The position numbers and the translations under genes are program-made. Positions 10,759-19,971 of a stretch of 22,659 nucleotides of DNA are shown piece by piece. Origin of the DNA: Smittium culicis (lineage: Eukaryota; Kickxellomycota; Harpellomycetes; Harpellales; Legeriomycetaceae); NCBI GenBank assembly GCA_001970855.1, contig LSSN01001865.1, positions 1 to 22,659 on the forward strand. Reading direction: 5' to 3'. Position 1 is the stretch's first letter, and every line of letters starts with the position of its first letter. Under the pieces are notes generated by a model. The model made no database searches. It saw nothing but the letters and a program-made list of their open reading frames with translations, and was not told the origin of the DNA.

Positions 10759-11015
10759 GCACAGTTGGTTATATTTAGCAGACCAAAACCAATATTCACC
10801 AAGGAAAAGTTTATTTTTTGAATTCCGTTAGAAAGTGACATCGAATAAATATCCGACATAACCAAAGGATTCATTAAATTCGAATCATCAAATAAAGCTT
10901 TTAATAAAAAGAGTATCTTTTCTCAAAATATTCTCATAAAAAATCATGCAAACGTCGAAAGAAAACTAGCTCTCTAGCTGATTAGGGAATCCATACCTAT
11001 TTATAGTCTAAAATC

Positions 11016-11034
11016 TTTTTTTTTTTTTTTTTTT
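11016..11034. repeat. Poly-T tract (19 T)
   Basis: An uninterrupted run of T following AAATC. It could be the reverse complement of a retroposed poly-A tail, or simple slippage. No adjacent retroposed gene is recognisable. Confidence 0.8.
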
Positions 11035-13353
11035 GAAAATTTGATTATCTATCTAAACAATATTGCATGAAAAGATAAGATTTTATTTTTGTGTACATAT
11101 TATGGTCTCTAGAAGCTTTCATTGTTATAAATACATGGATTTGGATTTCCGGTATCTAATTAGATTACATAAGATGTTATTTTTAGAAGAATAACTTAAT
11201 CAATTAAAATTTTCCTTCCCTTGATCTTTATGTTTAATTGTAAATCCTATTATAAATTAATTTTGAGTTTATTATTTAATAAGGTTAATAAATACAACTA
11301 ATTTAGACTTTCAAATAATATTTATAAGAAAATTTTTTTTCCGCTTCTAGATAGAATATCTCATAAACGTATAAGATACCGCTCTTCCTACTATATTTTC
11401 CAACTATCTAATTGATAATTGAGATGAATTTTTTTAGTTTTAGGTTCAGTTTTAGATTTTTTAGGAGTTAAAAGTCACTATTTTATTTGTCATCGTATTT
11501 TCACATATTTGTTCCTAATAGTAAATATTCAGCAAAATATGATATTCTATTTAAACCTAACATTTAATAGGACTTAATTGGGCGTAATTTAAAATATTCA
11601 ATAATACTTAAATTTAGTTTTAGCCTTAAAAAAGTCTTTATAAATTTTTTTTAAAACCTAGGATATTAAATTGTCATTTTAGCTGTTTTTTTTATTTGTT
11701 TACGATAATTTTTATCCATTCAGGTATTGCTCACTTTCCTATCTTTTCTCAGTATAAGCTTTTAAATTTTTAACAATTTATACTACAATAAACCTTTCTA
11801 TTGAACTCCTGGAATTCCCGATGTATCATGACATTAGTTTTTTAAATGAAATTATTGAGATATACACTAAGCTTGATGCGCTGAATTTGATTTTCGATGT
11901 AAATTATACTCTCTTTCTGCTTCCACTAGCTCATTAGTGTTATTAAAAAAGAGATGATCTAATAAATAACCATAACAATCAAATATGTTTTTATTAAGAG
12001 CATAAAATTTTAATACTTTTTCTGTTTATTTTTGCATTCAACATGTATTTCAATAAAAAGTGAAACATTTCAAATATACAGAGAGTTGTTTGGGTCGAAT
12101 ATTGTATTCTGGAATGAATTTGTATCGATTATATAATGACATTTAAATTTTTACCAAATTTTTTATTCTATTTTTAAAATATCAATACTCGAGCAACCTA
12201 AGATATGTATTTTTTCTTGAATTAAATTTTCTAGAATGAAAATCAAAGTAGTAATAAATTTATAAACTTCTGTTGCAATTTATATCTGAAATTGTTTCAT
12301 GGAGCAGTATTTTTAGAATTGTTTTATTCCTACTCATTATGTATATATTTATTTTTTATCTCTATCGAATTAATTATACGTAATAGAAAATAATTATATC
12401 TTACTCACATTACCAAATAAAAATTTTGTAAAGATTTTTATGCTCCTTAAAAGATTTTTACATATATTACTTAAAAATATAATTGCTTGCTACGATCATA
12501 ATTATAAAATTTTTCGGTTTGTAATTATCGTGAATTTTTTTAATAAAAATTTAACTAATTCACCATTATTTTTAAAAATGGAAATAAAGTTGTAATAAGC
12601 AGTTTTCTTATATATAAATATAAGAATTTTTTCAATTTTTATTGATTATAATAGTAAAGAATTAAGAAATTTTCACCAAAAGGGTATTTTTGGTTATTTA
12701 TGAAATATGAAAAAAAAATAGTAGATAGCATTTTATAGATTACCATTCTATTAATTTTTAATTTTTTTTTATTAGCTCACTTTTAAAGATTTGAGTGTAC
12801 ATGCATTTAGTTTGTTTATTTGATAAGAATTTTATTTAAAATAATACTAAACTCTTATCAAAATTTTCTAAATCATTTTTATTATTATACTATTGACTCT
12901 GTAATTATTTTTCAATTACAATAATTCATTCAGACTTAATCTGATATAACATCTAATTTATCAATGGAAGTTTTTCTTGCGGGAAAAAAAAACTAACTAT
13001 TTAAATTATAATAATTTTAAATTAATATTCGAATTAAATAAGAAACAAATATTCATCGAATCATATTGAAATTTCTTTAGATTAAATCCAATTAATTATT
13101 TCTTTTTGTGATTTCAAACGTTAACTTGTTAGCTTAGCGTCTAAAAAAAAACATTTTCTGATATGCTTATTTTTTTCATTATAAGATTCATAGTGCTACA
13201 ATGCCAGTGAAATTTATTCATTAATTTTGGAACATTAATATTTATAATTCATTCCTGTATCATTTCATATGTAATACGCCTCTTCGTTTTTTTTATTGGG
13301 TAAAATTATATTTTAAATATCATCCTAATTAAAAATTACTCATTTTTCATCTA

Positions 13354-13624
13354 TTGAAATTTTTTTTTGATCTTTCAGGTTTTCACACATTAAAAACTCA
13401 AATTAAGTTAGGTTTTGAATATTTTAAGAAAAAATATCCAGTTATTATATCTTTCATTCATGGGAGTAAAGCTATCGAAGATTTTAAAAAAAATTATAAA
13501 AATCTCAAATATTTGGTTGATAACCGATACAATTTTCTTGGATAAAAAAGATCTGAGCTTTCCTGATATTATCCAATCATTTATAGTCACATTTTTGGTT
13601 TTCTTTATTACTTTCTATGATTAA
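13354..13624 (+). pseudogene. Possible coding fossil of unknown family
   Basis: Two overlapping plus-strand frames (13354-13545 and 13415-13624) can be read as one protein-like segment crossing a frame break near 13540. The first has GFEYFKKKYPVIISFIHGSK and NLKYLVDNRYNFLG; the second continues DKKDLSFPDIIQSF. Residue variety is better than in neighbouring chance frames. A polypyrimidine stretch ending TTTCAG at 13374-13379 would suit a 3' splice site. I recognise no family. It could be a decayed gene or transposon piece, or coincidence. Confidence 0.25.
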
Positions 13625-15277
13625 TAGAATTAATAATCAAATAATTTTTTCAATAGTCTTACAAATAGCTTTACTACGAATTTCTTCGACGTAAGTTTTT
13701 TCAAAATATTAGTTTCTCAGTTTTAATGTCTTATTGAGGCTAGAAAGTTTTAGTAAATGTACTTCACTCGCCCTGATCCCAGGTTACTTCATATCAGAAT
13801 ATTTTGTTTCTATTTAGTTTTATTTATACTTTTATAAATTATTTTTGAGACTATTTAAATTTTTTTAGACATACAAGTTAACCACAATAGATGATAAGTT
13901 TGATTTATTAGCTTTTATTTTATGCTGTTATTACATTTCTTTAATTATAACCTGCTCATCTATTTTCCCCTTACTATACTTACAGTACAAATTTGATGGT
14001 AAATTTTATAATTTAGCTGTCAGAATTATTTTAATTCTGAATCAGCTTCAGAATTCGCTCAAAAATAATGTTTACCTAATACGATCTTTATTTTTAGAAC
14101 TTTTTAGTATTTTAGTTCAAGTTTAGCATTTTTCTATGTTATAAACTTGATAAAATTCTAAAGATGTCTAATAATTTAAAGGATTGCTGCTATTGCTACG
14201 GCATAATAAACTGTATTCAAATTCTTATCAAAGATCAGATAATTGTTCTTTGCATATTTATGTATTTTCGGACCAATAAAATTTATTATTACTTTCACTC
14301 TTTAGCCCTTTAACTTTTTAAAAATTTTTTCTATGTTATATTCATTTTATTTATTTTAGATCATGTTCTGCTGGTTTATTAGATGTAAAATAGATATGAA
14401 TTACTATTTTTTTTCTTATTTAAATTACATCGAACTGTTTTTTTAGAAAAAAAAAATATGATATCTGAGCTCTCTATTATTTATATATGTGATTTTTTTT
14501 ACTATTTTCTTGATATTTTTCATTTTTATACAGGCTCTACTTTCCCTAATAATTTCAATTTATTTGAAATTTCGATATCAATATCTGAATTTGAGATTTA
14601 AAAATTTAATTTATAATATCAAGTCAACCAAAGCATTATATCTATTTCTGTTTCATGTTATTTTTAGAAAGGCTTTAATGGGTTAAATTTTCATTTTCAT
14701 AAATAATATTAAGATTTTTTACCCATAATAGACAAGCATCTGGAAAGTGATAAACATGTCAATATAATTTATTTCCTCTGATCTGAATGAGTGAGATCCC
14801 ATATTATTATAATAAATTTGAATATTTACCCACGAAAATTATACCAAATATTATTTTGTTTTAATTTTATATATAAATGATATACAATATAAAGTTCTCT
14901 TAAGACAAAATACTAAAAACTTCGCTCTTTATTAATCCTATTAGAAGAAATATCTTGAACTTATAAACCTAGTGTTTAAATTTATTCGTGCTGAATGTAG
15001 TGTAATTTTCCTACTAGAAAATTGGTTTTTTTGTTGCTGTATTTAAAAGTTATTGAAAAAATTTTCTGCCACTCACTTTTGATTGTTTATGCACTAGCAT
15101 TTTTTGAGACACATTTTATTCTTTTCTATTATATAACCCCCTTAACCGTAATATAAATTTTAATTCATGGTATTTTACAATTCCATAAAACAATTTCTTT
15201 TATTTTCTCAAAGATTTTTTTTATATTTTAAGATTAATCGAACCGTTTAGGGTGAAGATAAATCAAAATTTGTATGA

Positions 15278-15407
15278 ATGGGGTCGTCATATTAATTTTT
15301 TACCATCTTTTATTGGATAAAATATCCAAATTAAAAAAACCAGTAAAATTCTAATACGTAATAAAATAAGTATCTATAAATATTATATTTATAATAAGAA
15401 AAGTGTG
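15278..15407 (+). repeat. Left inverted terminal repeat of the DIRS element
   Basis: Begins ATGGGGTCGTCATATTAAT and runs to GAAAAGTGTG. Its reverse complement aligns along its length with 19441-19570, sharing blocks such as TTATTTTATTACGTATTAGA and AATTTGGATATTTTAT, with scattered mismatches and small gaps. Confidence 0.88.
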
Positions 15408-15465
15408 TTAATATGATATACCTATCATCTTTAACAAAGTTAAAAGGTTTCCTGTGAATGATACT

Positions 15466-15563
15466 TGATGTGGCCAGATCATTCATATAAAATTGATTAA
15501 CCTTCGCCCTAAGAGCTCGATTAATCTAACATTATATTTAGTGAGGTGGTCATATTAAGTTAA
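15466..15563. repeat. Internal complementary region (ICR) of the DIRS element
   Basis: The left part (about 15466-15527) is the reverse complement of the outer left end at 15231-15290: CATTCATATAAA and CTTCGCCCTAAG match CATTCATACAAA and CTTCACCCTAAA read from the opposite strand. The right part (about 15528-15559) is the reverse complement of the outer right end at 19552-19586: ACATTATATTTAGTGAGG followed by TGGTCATATTAA. Such a region bridges the two ends during formation of the circular replication intermediate. The recombinase stop codon (15560-15562) lies inside or at the edge of it. Confidence 0.85.
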
Positions 15564-16440
15564 TACAAAGGCAATACAGCTTCAATCATATTTGGATTAG
15601 TAATGTGGTTTAAACTATAGTAAGTATCATATATGGTGAAATTAGAAAAAAATGCGTGTGATATAATGTTTCCAGCTATTATTCCTGAGGTAGCTGCTAG
15701 AGTAGCGCCAATCGCACGTGAAATCGGAATCGTGATATTAACAGATTTTTCAATTAGATTAGATAAATTATTAATTTTCCTTATTACTATTTTTACTGAA
15801 AAAGGCTTATTTTGATCTCTAATAATTTCTAAATAATCTACTTAAAACTATTAAATAATTTTTGATATAGAGCGTTAGATAGGGTACGTTTGCTACCCTA
15901 GAAAAATAAAACTTGTACGCGAAAAATGGGCATAAAATTGGATTTGGGCTTCCGTTTATTTTCAAAGGCGTTCAATCGGCTGCCCATTTATTTTTTCTTT
16001 TGACACAATTATTACTAGTTTAAGAGTATTATTGCTGAATGTTTTTCTTGCGTCATCTATGCGATTAAAATCACTTTTATTTAAAAATACACATAGCGCT
16101 AGTAACCAAAAGCTTTTTTTTTTTCAGTTTAATTATTTCTAAATCCTTAGTGTCGCCCCAATATATTAATTATTGTACACATGTGATATTTTGATATTAA
16201 GGTTGATGAAAGACTATATTCCCGTTTCATCTATTTCTCTAAAGTATTCCTTCATGCAGAGGGAATTTTCCATAGATTTTGAGTCGATTAAAAAATTGAA
16301 AATTTCGGATTTATAAGCTCTTTTTGTGTTTGCGCTCGATTTTTTTTTTTTTTTGCATTAAAAATGCGGGCTAAATAATTTAATAAAAAATTTACTTGAA
16401 TTTCTGTAGTATTATTATTTCTTAGATGTCAATCTAGAAA
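15560..16440 (-). pseudogene. Degenerate tyrosine recombinase of the DIRS element
   Basis: In intact relatives this enzyme integrates a circular DNA copy. Pieces in order on the minus strand start with an N-terminal core-binding part (about 16440-16200; NNNTTEIQVNFLLNYLA, then RAYKSEIFNFLID and EYFREIDETGI). A catalytic-domain segment follows at 16113-15962 (SFWLLALCVFLNKSDFNRID, then LKLVIIVSKEK and GQPIERL). Next comes a segment at about 15958-15820 (PNPILCPFFAYKFYFSRVA). The C-terminus is 15815-15560 (ISRAIGATLAATSG, then IISHAFFSNFTIYDTYYSLN), ending in TAA. The nucleophile tyrosine is probably in YDTYY and is retained. The catalytic Arg expected in the FLRxSD motif reads FLNKSD, an apparent R-to-N change. 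There is a stop in place of Trp at the start (LD*HL) and a frameshift at or next to a 15-A run. The protein is not functional as written. Confidence 0.87.
16340..16354. repeat. 15-T homopolymer inside the recombinase pseudogene
   Basis: On the coding (minus) strand this is an A15 run giving consecutive lysines between NYLARIFNA and the RAYKS segment. The reading frame that resembles the recombinase family changes within a few codons of it, so slippage at this tract is the probable frameshift. Confidence 0.75.
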
Positions 16441-17400
16441 TTATTGTTGATTAGAATGGAGTCTATATGTGCATTTTACTGTAAGCTGGTTTGGAACGAT
16501 AATTTCATCAGCTATATCTGAGAGACCTTGTTCCTTGAGAATGCACCGTTGACTCTCCATGGCATAAGACGCCAGTTCTTGTTTTTCAACAGCAAAGATT
16601 TTCCGCTTTTTTAATCCGGCGCTACTGTTGTTACTTTTGGTAGTAATTCCAGGGCTAATGAAAACTTCTGTAGGTCTGGATGCCATATAGCAGTTTTATA
16701 AAGGGGGTTAATCGGTGCTATTTTTATTTTTTTCGTCCAAACTTTCTGAATAACTTGTGATATAAGGTTTATGGAAGACAACCTTAAGGGGTTTCAGATT
16801 TCTGAAAGTTGAGGTTCAGTGAGTTCTGTCCTACCGCATTTTGATTCGGAAACCATCTTAATTACTGTTGATATTCTTGTTCTCCATCGATGTAAAAAGC
16901 TCCACACTGTGAGTTCCATACAACTTGGATATTTCTAAAAGTTCGGTTAAACGGCTCCGAGAGTCTACAGGATTCATCATCGACGGTATTTAAGTGACTT
17001 GGAGGTGTGTATTTGTATCTAAATAGTGCTTAAAAACACTTTCTGATATCTCCTACAGCTGTGGTGAGGTTTTCCGACAAAATTTTTTGAATTTGGCCAA
17101 TGGGGCAGTGATTTTTGAGTAGACTTATACTGAATTGCCAATAACACTCTTGATTTGAAGAACGTAAATTATTTTCAATATTTCTTTGGCTTTTATGTGC
17201 ATCGACGTCTCATATGTACTCCATGATCCTGAGTAATATTTGGATCTCAATACTATACTCCATTCCGAGTCGCTCATATCCTTAAAAACTTAAAGCTCTG
17301 GTGTTTCTAAGAGGAATGAATAGCCATTCTATGATAGCAGTTGAGTAGGCCAAAAGTATAGATTCTGAATTTTTGACTCTGTCGATATTATCGCCCAAGC
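16441..17400 (-). pseudogene. Degenerate RNase H domain and connector of the DIRS element
   Basis: Continues downstream of the reverse transcriptase and is broken into several frames. RNase H motifs are at about 17283-16865: DMSDSEWSIVL (expected DxSDxxWG), then ETSMHIKAKEI, then VYSKITAPLAKFKK where family members have VYSDNTT, then LDTNTHLQV and NPVDSRSRL. The motif YGTHSVELFTS is the conserved YGxHxVDLFAS segment that follows RNase H in DIRS-type polyproteins. The connector then reads WFPNQNAVGQNSLN and TAIWHPDLQKFSLAL, ending GLSDIADEIIVPNQLTV just ahead of the recombinase. The third catalytic acid appears to be Lys. In-frame stops occur (for example SV*VYS, VT*IPS). The 81-codon open frame at 16441-16686 is a partial remnant and not an independent gene. 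Confidence 0.82.
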
Positions 17401-17450
17401 TCATGCTTTCATTTTCGATGGACATCTATTCTTCAGTTCTAAGTTTCAGA

Positions 17451-18480
17451 TTAACATGAGATTTCTAGAAAGTAGTACAATAGATATTTCATATCCTTTT
17501 CTATAAAAATTGGTAGGCTTTTCTTAGTACTTTTCCAAATATTCATCAATTTTGAAGTTACTATTCTGATATCTCTCAATTTTGTAGAAGGTGCTTTCAG
17601 GCTCATTTTTCTAGAGTTTATCGCTATTTTAAGATGCGTTATCGTTTGAAATTTCTTTTTTATCGATTTTTTCATCTTTTATTTGCAACCAAGTTCCATT
17701 ATTTTGGATAAAAAATAAGCTTTATTCGATTATCCTAAAATCATTAGATGGTTCAGGTATTCAGAAACTCATATTCCTCGTATTCTCGTCCTTGTCAGTA
17801 TCGAGTATAGAATATTTTTAAATGTGTGGGGGCTCAATGATAATCCAAACTGAAGCACTCTGATCTGGTATTCTTTCAGTTTCCAATAGATGCGGAGGTA
17901 CTTCTTGCAAGATTGTTGGATTAGAATGTGAATAAATGTATCTTATGTATCCAGCGACGTCAAGTAATTTTTCCTGAAGATCAGTCTGAAAATCGAGGAG
18001 AGATATTCTATCTTTAATTTTCGCTATTTTACATAGATATTCAGCTTCCTCAGGTCCATTAATGATCTTAGTCTCCCGTTCTTTTTTGAGATTGTGAAAA
18101 GATTGCTGTAATATCCAGAATTTCGTGCCTTTGACTTCAAAATCGCTATCTTCGATAATAATAACGTAACTTCTTCTGTAAGGACTGCTCGCGCGGCAGC
18201 TTCCATTTTCATATCTAACAGTATCGGTTGGAGTGTCAGTGGTGGTGGAGCTTTCAATATTCTCTTTCGGGGTCTCTGCAGATTCCTCATCGACCATTTA
18301 AAGCCTTTTTGTAGTACAGGGCTTCGATGTATTTCCCTCTTTATATGGGCGACTTTCCTCTACAAAAATACTTGATAGGTTCGACGAGGAATCATTGCTA
18401 TATGACTCAATTTTTTTGAAGGTAATTTGAAGCCCTTTACGAAGATTTTGATATCTCACTTTCTTTCAGTAATTCGGTTT
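17451..18480 (-). pseudogene. Degenerate reverse transcriptase domain of the DIRS element
   Basis: From about 18290 to 17451 one minus-strand frame keeps the whole reverse-transcriptase pattern, interrupted by stops. The N-terminal fingers read TEEVTLLLSKIAILKSKA then GYYSNLFTISKKNGRLR and LMDLRKLNIYV. Motif A is NYLTSLDT*DTFIHI with the first catalytic Asp retained (about 17952). Motif B is QFGLSLSPHTF. Motif C, normally YLDDL, reads EYLNHL (about 17748-17762), so both catalytic aspartates are replaced. Thumb/connection reads INSRKMSLKAPSTKLRDIR. At 18480-18380 a different frame carries the start of the domain (KGLQITFKKIESYS). The GYYSNLFT and DLRKLN signatures resemble DIRS/Ngaro-type enzymes. 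The 159-codon frame over 17818-18297 is out of register with this pattern and is a shadow. Confidence 0.9.
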
Positions 18481-18512
18481 CATGCCGGCCTGAATATCGC
18501 GAGTCGTCCCCT

Positions 18513-19350
18513 TACCTGGAAGCCTTTTGTGGGAAATATCGGGATAATCTTCCTCTTCCCGTGCATCTTGTGCAAAAATTTGACTCTGTTGGATGATTAT
18601 TGACTGTGGCGGGCGTAGCTGTAGCTTCAAAGGTATTTATCTGAGAAATTTTGCTGTTGGTGTTGTTCTGTGTACCAATCTTCTGGCTCCATCGGAACGG
18701 CTTACGGGCTCTTAATCTATTCTCGCGATTTTTGCCTGTTATAATTGCTTAAAGCTTCTCTTGGTCCATGAGTGGCTTTTTCTCTGGCTGTGTTAGTTTT
18801 CGAGGTTTTTCTGGGAGCTTCATTTCATTATGAAGATTGTACAATCTTTCTTGTGTTACTGTTGCAGCAATTTTGAACATCAAAATTCTCATAGTGTTAG
18901 AAAAAAGTATGTGCGGATCCTCAAAATTTCTTGTGGATTATCCTTGATTATACGTTAAAAGTAATAATCAACCTTTCTGGAGGTTTTCGCAAGTGCTATT
19001 TTAATTCCATGTAGACAGGAATCATCTTTTTTCACCACAGATAAATCTGACTCGTTCAGTGGGTGTTGATGGTAGATCATTGAACTCCTTCTAGGAAAAG
19101 AGCGAATTTCTTGTTTCCTTTTTTCTTCGGTTAACGGTGTGCGGAAGAAGCCCTCTTCAATTGGATTGAGAGCTTAGATAAGCTCTAGATAGACTACCAA
19201 GTCAGTCAAAGGCATCCTATTAGTGACGTACGGATCTCATAGTTCTGAGCTTCGCTCTTTTTTGTTGAAAAGTTTTCTAACCATTTCTTTCAAACCCTTC
19301 ACAGTTTCTTGGCTAACAGGTACCTGGTTTGTATCTTCTTGACCCATCAT
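18513..19350 (-). pseudogene. Degenerate gag-like ORF of the DIRS element
   Basis: Starts MMGQEDTNQVPVSQETVKGL from an ATG at 19350. An in-frame stop lies upstream at about 19434. The first frame keeps gag-like sequence (PIEEGFFRTPLTEEKRK, then HPLNESDLSVVKKDD and ALAKTSRKVDYY) across two in-frame stops (SSEL*DP, ELI*AL), then hits a third just after DYY. A frameshift near 18925 leads into DPHILFSNTMRILMFKIAAT, ERLYNLHNEMKLPEKP and PLMDQEKL*AII, then a basic/Asn-Thr tail ending with RGRLSRYFPQKASR and a stop at about 18513. This order (DNP...DPH, hydrophobic helix, LMDQEKL, basic tail, GRLSxF) matches my recollection of the first ORF of fungal DIRS-type elements. The likely role is nucleoprotein particle formation. 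Confidence 0.78.
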
Positions 19351-19440
19351 TGAATTAATTTGGTCTTTAAATCTTTTGAAAATTCTTATAGCTGGTACAG
19401 TACCTTTGCGAAAGAAAATAAGATGATGATATCATAATAA

Positions 19441-19570
19441 CGCACTTTCATAATTATTTAATAATTTTTATAGATAATTATTTTATTACGTATTAGAATT
19501 TTATTAGTTTTTCAAATTTGGATATTTTATTCAATAAATGATGGTAATAAATTAATATGACCACCCCATG
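19441..19570 (-). repeat. Right inverted terminal repeat of the DIRS element
   Basis: Runs from CGCACTTTCATAATT to ATTAATATGACCACCCCAT and is the reverse complement, with about 10-20% differences by eye, of 15278-15407. Being upstream of gag on the transcribed strand, it probably contains the element's promoter. Confidence 0.88.
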
Positions 19571-19586
19571 AAATATAATGACTAAT

Positions 19587-19778
19587 TTTGAAATAAATAA
19601 CTTTAAAAATAAACATTTTTGGGGGTTTTTTCGCGAATATTATGGTATTTATACCATCTATTTGTGTTTTTAATATCAAAAAGACATTAATCGGCTATAT
19701 TTTCAGTATACTAGGAATTATTTATTTATCTTTTAATGATTCTAATAGGAATTTTTCGATTATTATGACCTTTATTTA
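19587..19778. other. AT-rich spacer between the DIRS element and MITE copy E
   Basis: Non-coding. It contains a perfect short palindrome ATGGTAT-TT-ATACCAT at 19642-19657 and a GGGGG run next to a T run. No gene seen. Confidence 0.45.
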
Positions 19779-19971
19779 TTATTCCTTTCCTGTCTTAAAA
19801 TCTTCAAAAAAAATTTTATGATTTTTTTATGATATTTAAGCAAATTTATTATTTGCTGATATTTTCAATATACCAATAGTTCTTATGGTCTCAGAAATAA
19901 AGTATTTTAATTGAACACAGTTGGTTATATTTGGTAGATCGAAAATAGTCTACAGCCCTTGAAAGGGTTAA
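19779..19971 (+). mobile_element. MITE copy E (piggyBac-like, TTAA end)
   Basis: The left end is diverged (TTATTCCTTTCCTGTC). The interior carries TTAAGCAAATTTATTATTTG, and the right half AACACAGTTGGTTATATTTG then GTAGATCGAAAATAGTC. The right end CCCTTGAAAGGGTTAA is the best preserved right terminus in the window. Length is about 193 bases, non-coding. Confidence 0.78.

Larger units (their letters stand above)
10425..10811 (+). mobile_element. MITE copy D, split by a nested copy
   Basis: The left half (10425 to about 10561) begins TTTAAACCTTTCATGTCCAA and has the conserved block AATCGAATCTATTGATTCG, then TTTATGATTTATAAG and GGAATTAAATTAAA. The right half resumes at 10755 with TTAAGCACAGTTGGTTATAT and TTAGCAGACCAAAA, which matches the right half of the copy at 19779-19971 (AACACAGTTGGTTATATTTG). 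The two halves are separated by a complete inverted family member. The right terminus is eroded (about 10801-10811). Confidence 0.75.
10812..15230. other. Large AT-rich desert with no supported gene
   Basis: About 4.4 kb of very AT-rich DNA. It includes a homopolymer tract at 11016-11034 and scattered short frames. The stretch around 13354-13624 has two overlapping frames with somewhat protein-like composition and is listed separately. A stop-free patch near 11800-11940 (residues such as LLEFPMYHDISFLNEIIE) is too short to name. No RNA gene or boundary repeat was recognised. Confidence 0.45.
15231..19586 (-). mobile_element. Full-length, decayed DIRS-order retrotransposon (tyrosine recombinase type)
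   Basis: About 4.36 kb, transcribed on the minus strand. The order is gag-like, reverse transcriptase, RNase H, connector, tyrosine recombinase. This protein set, with a recombinase in place of a DDE integrase, defines the DIRS order. The non-coding architecture agrees. Inverted terminal repeats of about 130 bases lie at 15278-15407 and 19441-19570. A short unique extension lies outside each. An internal complementary region at about 15466-15563 is complementary to both outer ends. No long terminal repeats and no target duplication are apparent, as expected for recombinase-mediated insertion. All coding parts carry stops and frameshifts, so the copy cannot be autonomous. The coding part is visibly GC-richer than the host desert around it. 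Exact ends are uncertain by several bases because they are inferred from alignment to the internal region. Confidence 0.9.

Noticed and set aside
13690..13720. GTAAGT...CTCAG pair resembling a tiny intron
   Set aside because: No flanking coding exons can be supported, and the signals are short enough to arise by chance.
14489..14686. 65-codon plus-strand frame with a hydrophobic N-terminus resembling a membrane segment
   Set aside because: Runs of T give Phe/Leu/Ile by default in this DNA. There is no conserved motif and no context.
15633..15815. 60-codon plus-strand open frame
   Set aside because: It is exactly antisense to the conserved C-terminus of the DIRS recombinase, whose minus-strand reading is far more informative.
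16441..16686. 81-codon minus-strand open frame as a stand-alone gene
   Set aside because: Its C-terminal half fits the connector just ahead of the DIRS recombinase, while its first half is out of frame with the family pattern. It is a fragment of the element.
17451..17675. 74-codon minus-strand open frame as a separate small protein
   Set aside because: It is in the same frame as the upstream reverse-transcriptase motifs and continues their thumb/connection pattern (SLKAPSTKLRDIR).
17818..18297. 159-codon minus-strand open frame starting MVDEESAETPKENIES
   Set aside because: It is out of register with the overlapping frame that carries reverse-transcriptase motifs (GYYSNLFT, DLRKLN, FGLSLSP). 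Its translation matches no expected DIRS protein. Treated as a shadow.
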